Assembly: GCA_001603335.1 (NCBI GenBank)
Contig: LUYR01000343.1
Location: 1-8,299 of the forward strand
From: Rhodospirillales bacterium Alpha_05
GTDB taxonomy: Bacteria; Pseudomonadota; Alphaproteobacteria; Rhodospirillales; Rhodospirillaceae
Direction: 5' to 3'
Length of the DNA stretch: 8,299 nucleotides
Shown here: in pieces, positions 1 to 8,221 of the stretch
Numbering within the stretch: the first letter of the stretch is position 1
Layout: each line of letters begins with the position of its first letter
Made by a program: the position numbers and the translations under genes
Notes under the pieces: model-generated
The model's database searches: none
The model's input: the letters and a program-made list of their open reading frames with translations, nothing else
What the model was told of the DNA's origin: nothing

Positions 1-1294
<1,294 letters not shown>

Positions 1295-1357
1295 TCACGT
1301 CCCCACCACTTTCGCGTGCCGATGTTCACGCTAAAGCATAAATCCGAAGGAGGGAAG

Positions 1358-1380
1358 CGGCGGGAACAGATTTCCCGCCG
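1358..1380 (-). terminator. hairpin downstream of phoB, possible weak terminator
   Basis: A perfect 9-bp inverted repeat (CGGCGGGAA / TTCCCGCCG) with a 5-nt loop starts 7 bp past the phoB stop codon. On the minus strand it is followed by the pyrimidine-rich CTTCCCTCCTT rather than a clean T run. It may end or attenuate the pst-phoB transcript before the LuxO-like gene, or simply stabilise the mRNA 3' end. Confidence 0.5.
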
Positions 1381-1387
1381 GACCGGA

Positions 1388-2116
1388 TCAGAGGGACGCG
1401 GAGAAGCCGCCGTCGGAGCCTTCGGTGGGGAATTTGTGGTCGAGCGCATAGCCCGCCGCGCGCACGGTGCGGATCACGTCGGTGCCGTCGTCCTCGTTCA
1501 ACGCCTTGCGCAGGCGGCGGATATGGACGTCGACGGTGCGCGGCTCGACGTAGATGTCGGGCCCCCAGACCGCGTTCAGCAGTTCCTCGCGCGAGAACAC
1601 CGAGCCCGGGTTCTGCATCAGGAACTGTAGCAGGCGGAACTCGGTCGGGCCGAGGTGGATGTAGCGGCCGCCTCGGGTGACGCGGTGGGCGTTCAGATCC
1701 ATCTGGATGTCGTCGAACTCGAGGGTGCCCTTGCTCGGCACCGCGGCGGAGCGGCGCAGCAGCGCGCGCACCCGGGCGAGCAGCTCGGGCATCGAGAACG
1801 GCTTGGTGATGTAGTCGTCGGCGCCGGTGTTGAGGCCGCGCACCTTGTCGCCTTCCTCGCCGCGCGCGGTGAGCATGATGATCGGCACTTCGCGGTGCCG
1901 CGGCTTGCGGCGCAACTGGCGGCAGACCTCGATGCCCGACATCATCGGCAACATCCAGTCGAGCAGCACCAGGTCGGGGGCGTTCTCGGCGGCGACGGTG
2001 AGGGCTTCCTCGCCGTCGGTGGCCTCGCACACCCGGTATCCTTCCTTTTCGAGATTGTAGCGCAGCACCGTCACCAGCGCGGCTTCGTCCTCGACCACCA
2101 TGATCATCGGTTTCAT
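1388..2116 (-). CDS. phoB: Phosphate regulon response regulator PhoB
   Basis: This 242-residue OmpR/PhoB-class regulator, once phosphorylated (normally by PhoR), binds Pho boxes and activates phosphate-starvation genes, including pst. The receiver covers residues about 3-120, with E9/D10, phospho-acceptor D53 in LLDWMLP, T83 and K105 before PF. A winged-helix domain covers about 135-230, including the GPTEFRLLQFL helix and the RTVDVHIRRLRK recognition-helix region, typical of PhoB. The C-terminus runs about 13 residues longer than I would expect from E. coli PhoB. The ATG at 2116 has a GGGAGAG ribosome site just upstream, inside the 16-bp gap after the pstB stop, so it is very probably co-transcribed with pstB. 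Many bacteria have phoU at this position; here there is no room for it. The identity is supported both by the domain sequence and by placement directly after pstSCAB. Confidence 0.95.
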   Translation of the reverse strand: MKPMIMVVEDEAALVTVLRYNLEKEGYRVCEATDGEEALTVAAENAPDLVLLDWMLPMMSGIEVCRQLRRKPRHREVPIIMLTARGEEGDKVRGLNTGADDYITKPFSMPELLARVRALLRRSAAVPSKGTLEFDDIQMDLNAHRVTRGGRYIHLGPTEFRLLQFLMQNPGSVFSREELLNAVWGPDIYVEPRTVDVHIRRLRKALNEDDGTDVIRTVRAAGYALDHKFPTEGSDGGFSASL

Positions 2117-2132
2117 CGTACCAACTCTCCCG

Positions 2133-2957
2133 TCAACCGAAGCGGCCGGTGATATAGCCCTGGGTCAGCTTGTGCCTAGGGTTGGTGAAGATCTGCTCGG
2201 TGTCGCCGACCTCGATCAGCTCGCCGAGATGGAAGAACGCGGTGCGCTGCGAAACCCGCGCCGCCTGTTGCATCGAGTGGGTGACGATGACGATGGTGTA
2301 GTTCTCGCGCAGTTCGTCGATCAGCTCCTCGATCTTCGCGGTCGCGATCGGATCCAGCGCCGAACACGGCTCGTCCATCAGGATCACTTCCGGATTGATG
2401 GCGATCGCGCGGGCGATGCAGAGGCGCTGCTGCTGGCCGCCCGAGAGGCCGGTGCCGGGGGAGTCCATGCGATCCTTGACCTCGGCGAGCAGGCCAGCCT
2501 TTTCGAGGCTGGTGACCACCATCTCGTCGAGCTCGTCCTTGTTCGCCGCGAGGCCGTGGATGCGCGGACCGTAGGCGATGTTGTCGTAGATCGACTTCGG
2601 GAACGGATTGGGCTTCTGGAACACCATGCCGACGCGGGCGCGGAGCTGCACCACGTCGATCTTCGGGTCGTAGATGTCCTCGCCGTCCATCATCACCGTG
2701 CCGGAGACGCGGCAGCCGTCGATGGTGTCGTTCATCCGGTTGAGGCAGCGGAGGAAGGTGGACTTGCCGCAGCCGGACGGGCCGATGAACGAGGTCACCT
2801 CGCCCGCGCGGATATCGAGGGTCACGTCTTTGAGCGCATGCTTGTCGCCGTAGTGGACGTTGGTGCCCTGCGCCTGAATCTTCGCGCCCATGGCGGCCGC
2901 GCTCCCTTCGGTTTCGGTCGGGGTGTGCATCGCATCGCGCACGTGAGAGTTCTCCAT
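2133..2957 (-). CDS. pstB: Phosphate ABC transporter ATP-binding protein PstB
   Basis: This is the cytoplasmic ATPase of the PstSCAB importer; it hydrolyses ATP to drive phosphate uptake through PstC and PstA. I chose the ATG at 2957 (274 residues). It lies 2 bp after the pstA stop and has AAAGG-type bases about 10 nt upstream, whereas an in-frame GTG at 2966 would sit almost on top of those bases. Numbered from the 2957 start, the sequence shows Walker A GPSGCGKST (59-67), the Q-loop in VFQKPNPFP (Q114), the signature LSGGQQQR (171-178), Walker B ILMDEP (192-197) followed by CSALD, and the H-loop histidine in VTHSM (227). The CxSALDP and QKPNPFPKSIYDN wording is diagnostic of PstB. The first 25 or so residues are a non-conserved polar tail. 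The gene is coupled to pstA and followed 16 bp later by phoB. Confidence 0.97.
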   Translation of the reverse strand: MENSHVRDAMHTPTETEGSAAAMGAKIQAQGTNVHYGDKHALKDVTLDIRAGEVTSFIGPSGCGKSTFLRCLNRMNDTIDGCRVSGTVMMDGEDIYDPKIDVVQLRARVGMVFQKPNPFPKSIYDNIAYGPRIHGLAANKDELDEMVVTSLEKAGLLAEVKDRMDSPGTGLSGGQQQRLCIARAIAINPEVILMDEPCSALDPIATAKIEELIDELRENYTIVIVTHSMQQAARVSQRTAFFHLGELIEVGDTEQIFTNPRHKLTQGYITGRFG

Positions 2958-2959
2958 GT

Positions 2960-4270
2960 TTACCACCGCCTTTCAAATCGGCTGCGAAGGATCACGGCCG
3001 CGGCGTTCATGACGATGAGGAAGGCGAGCAGCACCATGATCGCGGCGGAGGTCCGCTCGACGAAGGCGCGCTCGGCACTGTCCGCCCAAATGTAGATCTG
3101 CACCGGCAGCGCGGTGGCCGGATCGGTGAAGCCGTGCGGAATGTCGACGATGAAGGCGACCATGCCGATCATCAACAACGGCGCGGTCTCGCCCAGCGCG
3201 CGGCCCATGCCGATGATCGTGCCGGTGAGGATGCCGGGCATCGCGAGCGGCAGCACGTCGTTGGTCACCATCTGCATTTTCGAAGCGCCGAGCCCCAGCG
3301 CCGCCTCGCGGATCGAGGGCGGCACGGATTTCAGCGACACCCGCGCGGCGATGATGATCGTCGGCAGGGTCATCAGGGTGAGCACCAGGCCACCGACCAG
3401 CGGCGCCGAGCGCGGCAGGCCGAAGAACTGGAGGAACACCGCGAGACCGAGGAGGCCGAAGACGATCGACGGGATCGCGGCGAGGTTGTTGATGTTGACC
3501 TCGATGATGTCGGTCCAGCGGTTCTTCGGCGCGAACTCCTCGAGGTAAACCGCCGTCGCGACGCCGAGCGGGAAGGACAGCAGCAGCGTCACCAGCATGG
3601 TGAGGAACGAGCCCGCCACCGCGCCCCAAATCCCCGCAAGCTCGGGCTCGCGGCTGTCGCCCTGGGTGAAGAAGCGCCAGTTGAAGCGGGTCTCGAGGCG
3701 GCCATCCTTTTGGAGCGCGTCGACCCAGGCGATCTCCTTGTCGCTGACGCGGCGGGTGTTCTCCGGCTCGTTGCGGTCGATCCGGCCCTTCACCAGCATG
3801 TCGACGTCGTCGGCGGCGGGCACCCAGATCTCGCCCTTCTTGCCGATCAAGTCCGGCGAGTCGATCACCGCGTCGCGGATCTCGAAGGTCGCGCCCGACG
3901 ACACCAGGCCGTTGAGCAGGCGGCGGTCGGTGCGGCCTTCCACCTCGGGGAACAGCGACTGGATGCCGTCGCGGTAGAGCTTGCCGTAGTTGGCGCGGCG
4001 CATCTCGGCGGCGTCGCGCACGCCTTCGGGGTCGATCACCGCGACGTCGTAGGAGATCGGCAGGCGGATTTCGGTCTGGACGAAGGCGGTGTAGCCCTTG
4101 CCGATGATGCTGGCGAACAACAGCGCCATGAACACCAGTGCCGAGACGATCGCCACCAAGCCGAAGATCCGGAAGCGGCGTTCGGCGCGATAGCGCTTGC
4201 CGATGCCCGCCGCGACCAGTTCGCGGGTGCGCGCGCCGCCCTGCCCCGACTTCACTGTCAACTCACTCAT
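2960..4270 (-). CDS. pstA: Phosphate ABC transporter permease PstA with long N-terminal periplasmic domain
   Basis: This inner-membrane permease pairs with PstC to form the phosphate channel. At 436 residues it is well over 100 longer than E. coli PstA, as I recall its length. The extra part is a cytoplasmic tail, a first membrane helix (about 34-54) and a soluble, probably periplasmic, stretch of about 155 residues (55-213). I equate this with the DUF3333 domain known at the N-terminus of alphaproteobacterial-type PstA; the match is from memory of the family. The permease core follows, with helices around 214-240, 262-284, 290-310, 343-366 and 408-428. The cytoplasmic EAA loop that docks on PstB is at about 322-342 (EAALGLGASKMQ to VLPLAMPG). 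The ATG at 4270 overlaps the pstC stop by 8 bp and is preceded by AGGGA 5 nt away, indicating translational coupling. Confidence 0.95.
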   Translation of the reverse strand: MSELTVKSGQGGARTRELVAAGIGKRYRAERRFRIFGLVAIVSALVFMALLFASIIGKGYTAFVQTEIRLPISYDVAVIDPEGVRDAAEMRRANYGKLYRDGIQSLFPEVEGRTDRRLLNGLVSSGATFEIRDAVIDSPDLIGKKGEIWVPAADDVDMLVKGRIDRNEPENTRRVSDKEIAWVDALQKDGRLETRFNWRFFTQGDSREPELAGIWGAVAGSFLTMLVTLLLSFPLGVATAVYLEEFAPKNRWTDIIEVNINNLAAIPSIVFGLLGLAVFLQFFGLPRSAPLVGGLVLTLMTLPTIIIAARVSLKSVPPSIREAALGLGASKMQMVTNDVLPLAMPGILTGTIIGMGRALGETAPLLMIGMVAFIVDIPHGFTDPATALPVQIYIWADSAERAFVERTSAAIMVLLAFLIVMNAAAVILRSRFERRW

Positions 4271-5645
4271 ATTGTTCCCTATACTTCCGGACCACGTGGA
4301 GCGCGAAGACGTTGAGCGCGAGGGTGACGCAGAACAGCACCAGTCCGAGGGCGAACGCGGCCAAGGTCTTGGCGCTGTCGAACTCCTGGTCGCCGGTCAG
4401 CAGGGTGACGATCTGCACCGTCACCGTGGTCACCGCATCCAATGGGTTGAAGGTAAGATTGGCGGCGAGGCCCGCGGCCATCACCACGATCATGGTTTCG
4501 CCGATCGCGCGCGACACCGCCAGCAGCACGCCGCCGACGATGCCCGGCAAGGCCGCGGGCACGATCACGTTACGGATCGTCTCCGACTTGGTCGCGCCCA
4601 GGGCATAGGCGCCGTCGCGCATCGCCTGCGGCACCGCGTTGATCACGTCGTCGGAGATCGAGGAGACGAAGGGGATGATCATCACCCCCATCACCAGTCC
4701 GGCGGCGAGCGCGCTTTCCGACGCGACCGAAAGCCCCATGCCCTCGCCGAAGCGGCGGATGAACGGCGCGACGGTGAGCGCGGCGAAGAAGCCGTAAACC
4801 ACCGTCGGGATGCCCGCGAGGATTTCCAGCATCGGCTTGGCGATCGCGCGGAACTTGCGGTGCGCGTATTCCGACATGTAGATCGCCGACATCAGCCCCA
4901 CCGGCACCGCGACGCACATCGCGATCAGGCTGATCAGGAGCGTGCCGGTGAACAGCGGCACCGCGCCGAACGACCCCGAGCTGCCGACCTGATCGGCGCG
5001 CAGCGCGGTCTGCGGGCTCCAGTGCAGGCCGAAGAGGAATTCGAGCGGCGGCACCTTGGTGAAGAAGCGCAGCGATTCGAACAGCAGCGACAGGACGATG
5101 CCGACGGTGGTGAGGATCGCCACCATCGAGCTCGCGATCAGAAACACCGTGATCACTTTCTCGACCTGATTGCGGGCGCGCAGGGTGAGCGACACCCGGC
5201 GCAGCGCAAACGACGCCCCCGCGATCGCGAGGACGAGGCAGAGCAGCGCCAGGGCGGAGTTGCCGATCGCGTAGAGGCGGTGGAAGGTGTCGGCGGCGGC
5301 CTGGATCTCGGGGGCGGGCTGGGCGCGCACCACGTCGCCGATGGCGAGGTTGCGGATGTCGTTCCAGACCAGGTTGAGGCGCGCCTCGGGCAGCGCCTGG
5401 TAGGCGTCGGGCAAGCCGCCCATCACCAGCCCCTTGACCAGGAGCGGCTGGAACGCGACCCAAAGCGTCGCGATCAACAGCGCCGGAACGCCGCACCACA
5501 TCGCGGCATAGAGGCCGTGGTACATCGGGCGGGAATGGAGCTGCGACTGTCGCCCCGGCGCGACCGCGCGCGCACGTGCGGTCCCGAAGCGATAGGAGAT
5601 CACTGCGAGACCGGCCAGCACCAGCAGCAGAAAACTAAACGGCAT
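4263..5645 (-). CDS. pstC: Phosphate ABC transporter permease PstC with N-terminal extension
   Basis: This is the second permease of the PstSCAB importer. I chose the ATG at 5645 (460 residues): it has GAGG 7 nt upstream and opens directly into a membrane helix, while the longer in-frame start at 5753 falls inside a hairpin and adds a basic, non-family tail. The first 200 residues or so carry about four hydrophobic segments (3-19, 48-70, 127-147, 164-189) with a soluble loop at 71-126. This corresponds to the DUF3708-type extension known on some proteobacterial PstC, a recollection and not a search result. The ABC permease core has helices near 229-254, 277-298, 309-329, 365-391 and 426-450, with the EAA-type loop at 343-369 (DGAYALGATKSE to PAALPGI). 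The stop codon lies within the start of pstA. It is separated from pstS by a terminator-like hairpin. Confidence 0.94.
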   Translation of the reverse strand: MPFSFLLLVLAGLAVISYRFGTARARAVAPGRQSQLHSRPMYHGLYAAMWCGVPALLIATLWVAFQPLLVKGLVMGGLPDAYQALPEARLNLVWNDIRNLAIGDVVRAQPAPEIQAAADTFHRLYAIGNSALALLCLVLAIAGASFALRRVSLTLRARNQVEKVITVFLIASSMVAILTTVGIVLSLLFESLRFFTKVPPLEFLFGLHWSPQTALRADQVGSSGSFGAVPLFTGTLLISLIAMCVAVPVGLMSAIYMSEYAHRKFRAIAKPMLEILAGIPTVVYGFFAALTVAPFIRRFGEGMGLSVASESALAAGLVMGVMIIPFVSSISDDVINAVPQAMRDGAYALGATKSETIRNVIVPAALPGIVGGVLLAVSRAIGETMIVVMAAGLAANLTFNPLDAVTTVTVQIVTLLTGDQEFDSAKTLAAFALGLVLFCVTLALNVFALHVVRKYREQYE

Positions 5646-5687
5646 CAATGGGCCTCGTCGCGTGTGGTCAAAACCGGACTGGCCGGG

Positions 5688-5693
5688 ATTATA
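5688..5693 (-). promoter_or_regulatory. candidate -10 element upstream of pstC
   Basis: A perfect TATAAT reads on the minus strand between the pstS-pstC hairpin and the pstC start, about 43 nt before the ATG. It stands out in GC-rich DNA. No convincing TTGACA-like -35 lies 16-18 nt upstream, so a promoter here would depend on an activator or be weak. Confidence 0.4.
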
Positions 5694-5720
5694 TCGGCGC
5701 GAAACGCATCGCGCTTGCGG

Positions 5721-5751
5721 AAAACGCCGCCGCCCGAGGCCGGGCGGCGGC
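5721..5751 (-). terminator. terminator-like hairpin between pstS and pstC
   Basis: A perfect 11-bp GC inverted repeat (GCCGCCGCCCG / CGGGCGGCGGC) with a 4-nt loop starts 20 bp past the pstS stop. On the minus strand it is followed by G then TTTT, giving an intrinsic-terminator shape in the direction of pstS transcription. Since pstC to phoB lie downstream on the same strand, it probably acts as an attenuator or as a 3' stabiliser of pstS mRNA, allowing much more PstS than permease to be made, as is usual for binding-protein transport operons. Confidence 0.75.
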
Positions 5752-5771
5752 AACCGATGGTCATGCGAACC

Positions 5772-6806
5772 TTACTTCACGTTGGTCGGCAGGGTCTTGC
5801 CGGCGTCCTTGGCGGCCTTGAGCTTGTCCGCGGTGAGCGGGATCAGGCCGATCTGCGGCAGGTAGCCGTCGGCACCGATCGCGGCTTCCGAGGTGAACTC
5901 GGCGACGTATTCCTTGATCCCCGGGATCACGCCGACGTGCTCGCCCTTGACGTAGAAGAACAGCGGACGCGAGACCGGATACTTGCCCGACGAGATGTTC
6001 TCGAAGGTCGGCGCGACGCCGTCGATGTGCGCGCCCTTGATCTTGTCGGCGTTCTGATCGAGGAACGAGTAGCCGAAGATGCCGAGCGCCTTGGTGTTCT
6101 CGACCAGCTTGTTGACGATCAGGGTGTCGTTTTCGCCGGCTTCGATGTAGGCGCCGTCTTCACGGATGCCCTGGCAGGCGGCCTTGAACGCCTTCGGGTC
6201 GGACTTCGAGAGCGCCTTCAGCGACGGGAACTCTTCGCAGCCGGCATCCATCACCAGCTCGGTGAAGGCGTCGCGGGTACCCGAGGTCGGCGGCGGGCCG
6301 AGGACTTCGATCTCGTTGGCCGGGAGCGACGGATTCACGTCCTTCCAGGTCTTGTAGGGGTTCGCGACCAGCTTGTCGCCGCCCTTCGGATCGGGAACCG
6401 ACTTGGCGAGGGCGAGGAAGAGATCCTTGCGCGACAGGTTGAAGGTCGGGCCGTTCTTCGCATCGGCGACGACAATGCCGTCAAAGCCGATGGTGATCTC
6501 GGTGATCTTGTTGACGCCGTTCTTGGCGCAGGTCTCGACTTCCGACTTCTTGATCGCGCGGGAAGCGTTGGTGATGTCGGGGTGGTCGACGCCGACACCG
6601 GCGCAGAACAGCTTGAAGCCGCCGCCGGAACCGGTGGACTCGATCACCGGGGTCTTGAACGACGTGGTCTTGCCATACTGCTCGACAACCTTGGACGCGA
6701 ACGGAAACACCGTCGACGAACCGACGATGCGGATCTGGTCGCGGGCTTCGGCCGCACCGGCGAAAGCGACCGTCGCGAGGGCGGCGACGGCAAGAGTACG
6801 TTTCAT
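5772..6806 (-). CDS. pstS: Periplasmic phosphate-binding protein PstS
   Basis: This is the high-affinity periplasmic phosphate receptor that delivers phosphate to PstCA. I chose the ATG at 6806 (344 residues) because it opens straight into a signal peptide (MKRTLAVAALATVAFAGAAEA, cleavage predicted after A21) and follows GGAGG, although the 11-nt spacing is slightly long. An in-frame ATG at 6839 lacks a ribosome site and would add 11 residues in front. Ligand-site segments are visible: GSST (29-32), STGSGGG (57-63), NASRA (80-84), GFDG (107-110) and SGTRD (175-179). The four cysteines of the protein (C68, C93, C190, C211) fall after the signal peptide and could form two disulfides. The sequence resembles the Pseudomonas-type PstS more than the E. 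coli form. It is the first gene of the phosphate cluster and sits behind a candidate Pho box. Confidence 0.95.
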   Translation of the reverse strand: MKRTLAVAALATVAFAGAAEARDQIRIVGSSTVFPFASKVVEQYGKTTSFKTPVIESTGSGGGFKLFCAGVGVDHPDITNASRAIKKSEVETCAKNGVNKITEITIGFDGIVVADAKNGPTFNLSRKDLFLALAKSVPDPKGGDKLVANPYKTWKDVNPSLPANEIEVLGPPPTSGTRDAFTELVMDAGCEEFPSLKALSKSDPKAFKAACQGIREDGAYIEAGENDTLIVNKLVENTKALGIFGYSFLDQNADKIKGAHIDGVAPTFENISSGKYPVSRPLFFYVKGEHVGVIPGIKEYVAEFTSEAAIGADGYLPQIGLIPLTADKLKAAKDAGKTLPTNVK

Positions 6807-6913
6807 CACAGCGAATGCCTCCGGCAGGGGGATTTTCATATTCAGCGAACCATCTGCGGACCGGCTAACGGGGGTGCCGACCGCAGGGTCAACCTACTCG
6901 GGGACGGCGACGC

Positions 6914-6946
6914 ATTTGTGAACGGACGATTATGGTTTTGTGACAA
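6914..6946 (-). promoter_or_regulatory. candidate Pho box (PhoB operator) upstream of pstS
   Basis: On the minus strand, TTGTCAC (6946-6940) and CGTTCAC (6924-6918), each followed by AAA, lie exactly 22 bp apart, which is two 11-bp Pho-box repeats. The middle unit (CCATAAT, 6935-6929) matches poorly. The known PhoB half-site is close to CTGTCAC/T followed by an AT-rich 4-nt spacer. The site lies about 110 bp before the pstS start, a plausible promoter position, and pstS is the best-known PhoB target. No strong -10 was found downstream. Confidence 0.55.
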
Positions 6947-7055
6947 CGCCGACATGCATCCGCATTCCCACCCTTGGCGCGGCGCGGCAGGCACGCTACG
7001 TTGATCCTTGAGCCTCCGCGCGAAATCACGCGCCGAGCGTTGGACCCCGACATCC

Positions 7056-7577
7056 ATGACCGCAGCCGCCGACCCGTTTTCGCTCGCCCAATGCCTGGGC
7101 TATGTTGCTTTCGTCCTCGGCGTGAGCGCGTTCCTGCAACGTCACGACCGTCGGCTGAAGCTGCTCAATTGCGCGCAGGGCGCGGTCTACGCGATTCACT
7201 TCCTGATGCTCGGCAGCCTCTCCCTGGCGGGCAGCGCCTTCGTCTGCGCGCTGCGCTCGGGCACCGCGGCGTTCGTGATGCGGCGTTGGCTGGTGCTGCC
7301 GTTCGTCGCGCTCAACATCGCGATCGGCTTCGCCGTGGCCGAATCTGCCACCGACTGGCTGCCGGTGCTCGGCTTCGTCATCGGCACGGTTTCGGTGTTC
7401 CTGTTCGAGGGGATCGCGCTCCGCGTCGGGATGTTCCTCTCCTCGGCGGTGGTGATGGTGGCGGCGTGGATCTCGGGCTCGATCGGCGGCGTCGCCCTCG
7501 AGGCCTCGATCGCCGCGGCCAATCTCGTCACCATCCTCCGCATCCGGATGGCGACCCTCAAGGTTGCCGCATCATGA
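7056..7577 (+). CDS. YgjV-family small inner-membrane protein, copy 1
   Basis: This is a 173-residue, strongly hydrophobic protein with about five or six membrane segments and no signal peptide. It matches the pattern of the E. coli YgjV family (Pfam Imp-YgjV), whose molecular role is not established. An N-terminal helix is followed by QRHDRRLK (28-35), then a second helix pair, WLPVLG (101-106), FEG (117-119) and the SGSIGG motif (140-145) before the last helix and a basic C-terminal end. The start at ATG 7056 gives the family-like N-terminus; an upstream in-frame TTG at 7008 would add 16 basic, non-family residues. Neither start has a clear ribosome site, so a leaderless or weakly initiated message is possible. 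It is divergent from pstS, and its stop overlaps the start of the next gene by 4 bp (ATGA). The family call comes from remembered motif pattern. Confidence 0.8.
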   Translation: MTAAADPFSLAQCLGYVAFVLGVSAFLQRHDRRLKLLNCAQGAVYAIHFLMLGSLSLAGSAFVCALRSGTAAFVMRRWLVLPFVALNIAIGFAVAESATDWLPVLGFVIGTVSVFLFEGIALRVGMFLSSAVVMVAAWISGSIGGVALEASIAAANLVTILRIRMATLKVAAS

Positions 7578-8098
7578 GCCAGATCGACCCCTTCGCGCCC
7601 GCGCAGCTGTTCGGCTACCTCGCCCTGGTGCTGGGCATCATCACCTATCAGCAGCGCAACGACCGCAACCTGAAGAAATTCAACGCCTGCCAGAGCATCG
7701 CCTACGGCATGCAGTTCCTGTTGCTCGAGAACATTCCGGCGGCCTGCGGCATGGCGATCAGCACCTTCCGCTCGATCTCGGCGCTCTACACCCGCTCGAT
7801 CTGGCTCGCCTTCGCGATCATCGCCGCCAACATCGCGGTCGGCGCGCAATACGCCCACGGCTGGCTCGGCTGGCTGCCGATCGTCGGCGTCGGCGTCGGC
7901 ACCCTCGCGATCTTCACCCTGGAAGGCATCCGCATGCGCCTCGCGCTGCTCTCGTGCACGGTGATGTGGCTGATCATCAACATCACCAGCGGCTCGATCG
8001 GCGGCACGATCCTCGAAAGCCTGGTGTTCTGCTCCGCCAGCCTCACCATCTTCCGCCTCTGGCGCGCCGGACGCATCGCCGCGACCGAAGCCGCCTGA
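7574..8098 (+). CDS. YgjV-family small inner-membrane protein, copy 2
   Basis: This 174-residue polytopic membrane protein is a tandem homologue of the preceding gene. The two align without gaps over most of their length and share the opening GY-A-VLG helix, QR-DR-LK (27-34 here), a WLP-VG segment (100-105), LEGI-R (116-121) and SGSIGG (139-144). They differ in many hydrophobic positions, so the duplication is old. This copy carries the family's polar features slightly better, for example NACQSIAYGMQF (37-48), which parallels the corresponding E. coli YgjV region. The start ATG at 7574 overlaps the upstream stop, with only a weak AAGG 10 nt before it, so translation is probably coupled. Co-expression and similar size suggest that the two could form a heteromeric membrane assembly, but this is inference. 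Function is unknown. Confidence 0.8.
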   Translation: MSQIDPFAPAQLFGYLALVLGIITYQQRNDRNLKKFNACQSIAYGMQFLLLENIPAACGMAISTFRSISALYTRSIWLAFAIIAANIAVGAQYAHGWLGWLPIVGVGVGTLAIFTLEGIRMRLALLSCTVMWLIINITSGSIGGTILESLVFCSASLTIFRLWRAGRIAATEAA

Positions 8099-8102
8099 AG
8101 CG

Positions 8103-8139
8103 CTTACACCGAATGTCACACTTCGTTACACGAAGTCAC
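8103..8139 (+). promoter_or_regulatory. repeated TTACAC/GTCAC elements with a palindrome, candidate operator
   Basis: Four related elements occur in 37 bp: CTTACAC (8103-8109), TGTCAC (8114-8119), GTTACAC (8125-8131) and AGTCAC (8134-8139). The two TTACAC copies are exactly 22 bp apart, as are the outer half-sites before pstS. Embedded in them is a perfect palindrome, ACTTCGT-TAC-ACGAAGT (8120-8136). The position, 83 bp before the next start codon and just after the YgjV genes, suits a transcription-factor site for the secreted-protein gene. It could be a degenerate Pho box or a site for another regulator. Confidence 0.4.
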
Positions 8140-8221
8140 CCCGCGGGCATTCTCCGGTAACACCGCTGCGGTCTACTCCTCCGTGCCGCCGATTGGAGCG
8201 GTGCAACACACGGAGATCGAC

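Noticed and set aside
1295..1345. Sigma-54 promoter before the LuxO-like gene (GGCAC on the minus strand)
   Set aside because: A GGCAC is present, but the required GC about 10 nt downstream of the GG is absent.
3134..4315. 393-codon plus-strand frame opposite pstA
   Set aside because: It has low-complexity R/H/D/E composition, lies entirely antisense to pstA and has no recognisable motif.
5646..5753. Longer PstC start at 5753
   Set aside because: The start would lie inside the terminator-like hairpin and add 36 basic, non-family residues without a ribosome site. The ATG at 5645 has GAGG at good spacing.
6807..6839. Longer PstS start at 6839
   Set aside because: There is no ribosome site, and it would place 11 residues in front of a standard signal peptide.
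4197..7004. Very long plus-strand open frame (935 codons) opposite pstC and pstS
   Set aside because: It is an antisense shadow of GC-rich genes: the product is extremely rich in H, R, D, E and G with no domain, and it runs across several well-identified minus-strand genes.
8161..8203. Inverted repeat CACCGCT/AGCGGTG in the leader of the secreted-protein gene
   Set aside because: It is only 7 bp with a 29-nt loop in GC-rich sequence. It could occur by chance and does not cover the ribosome site at 8212-8215.
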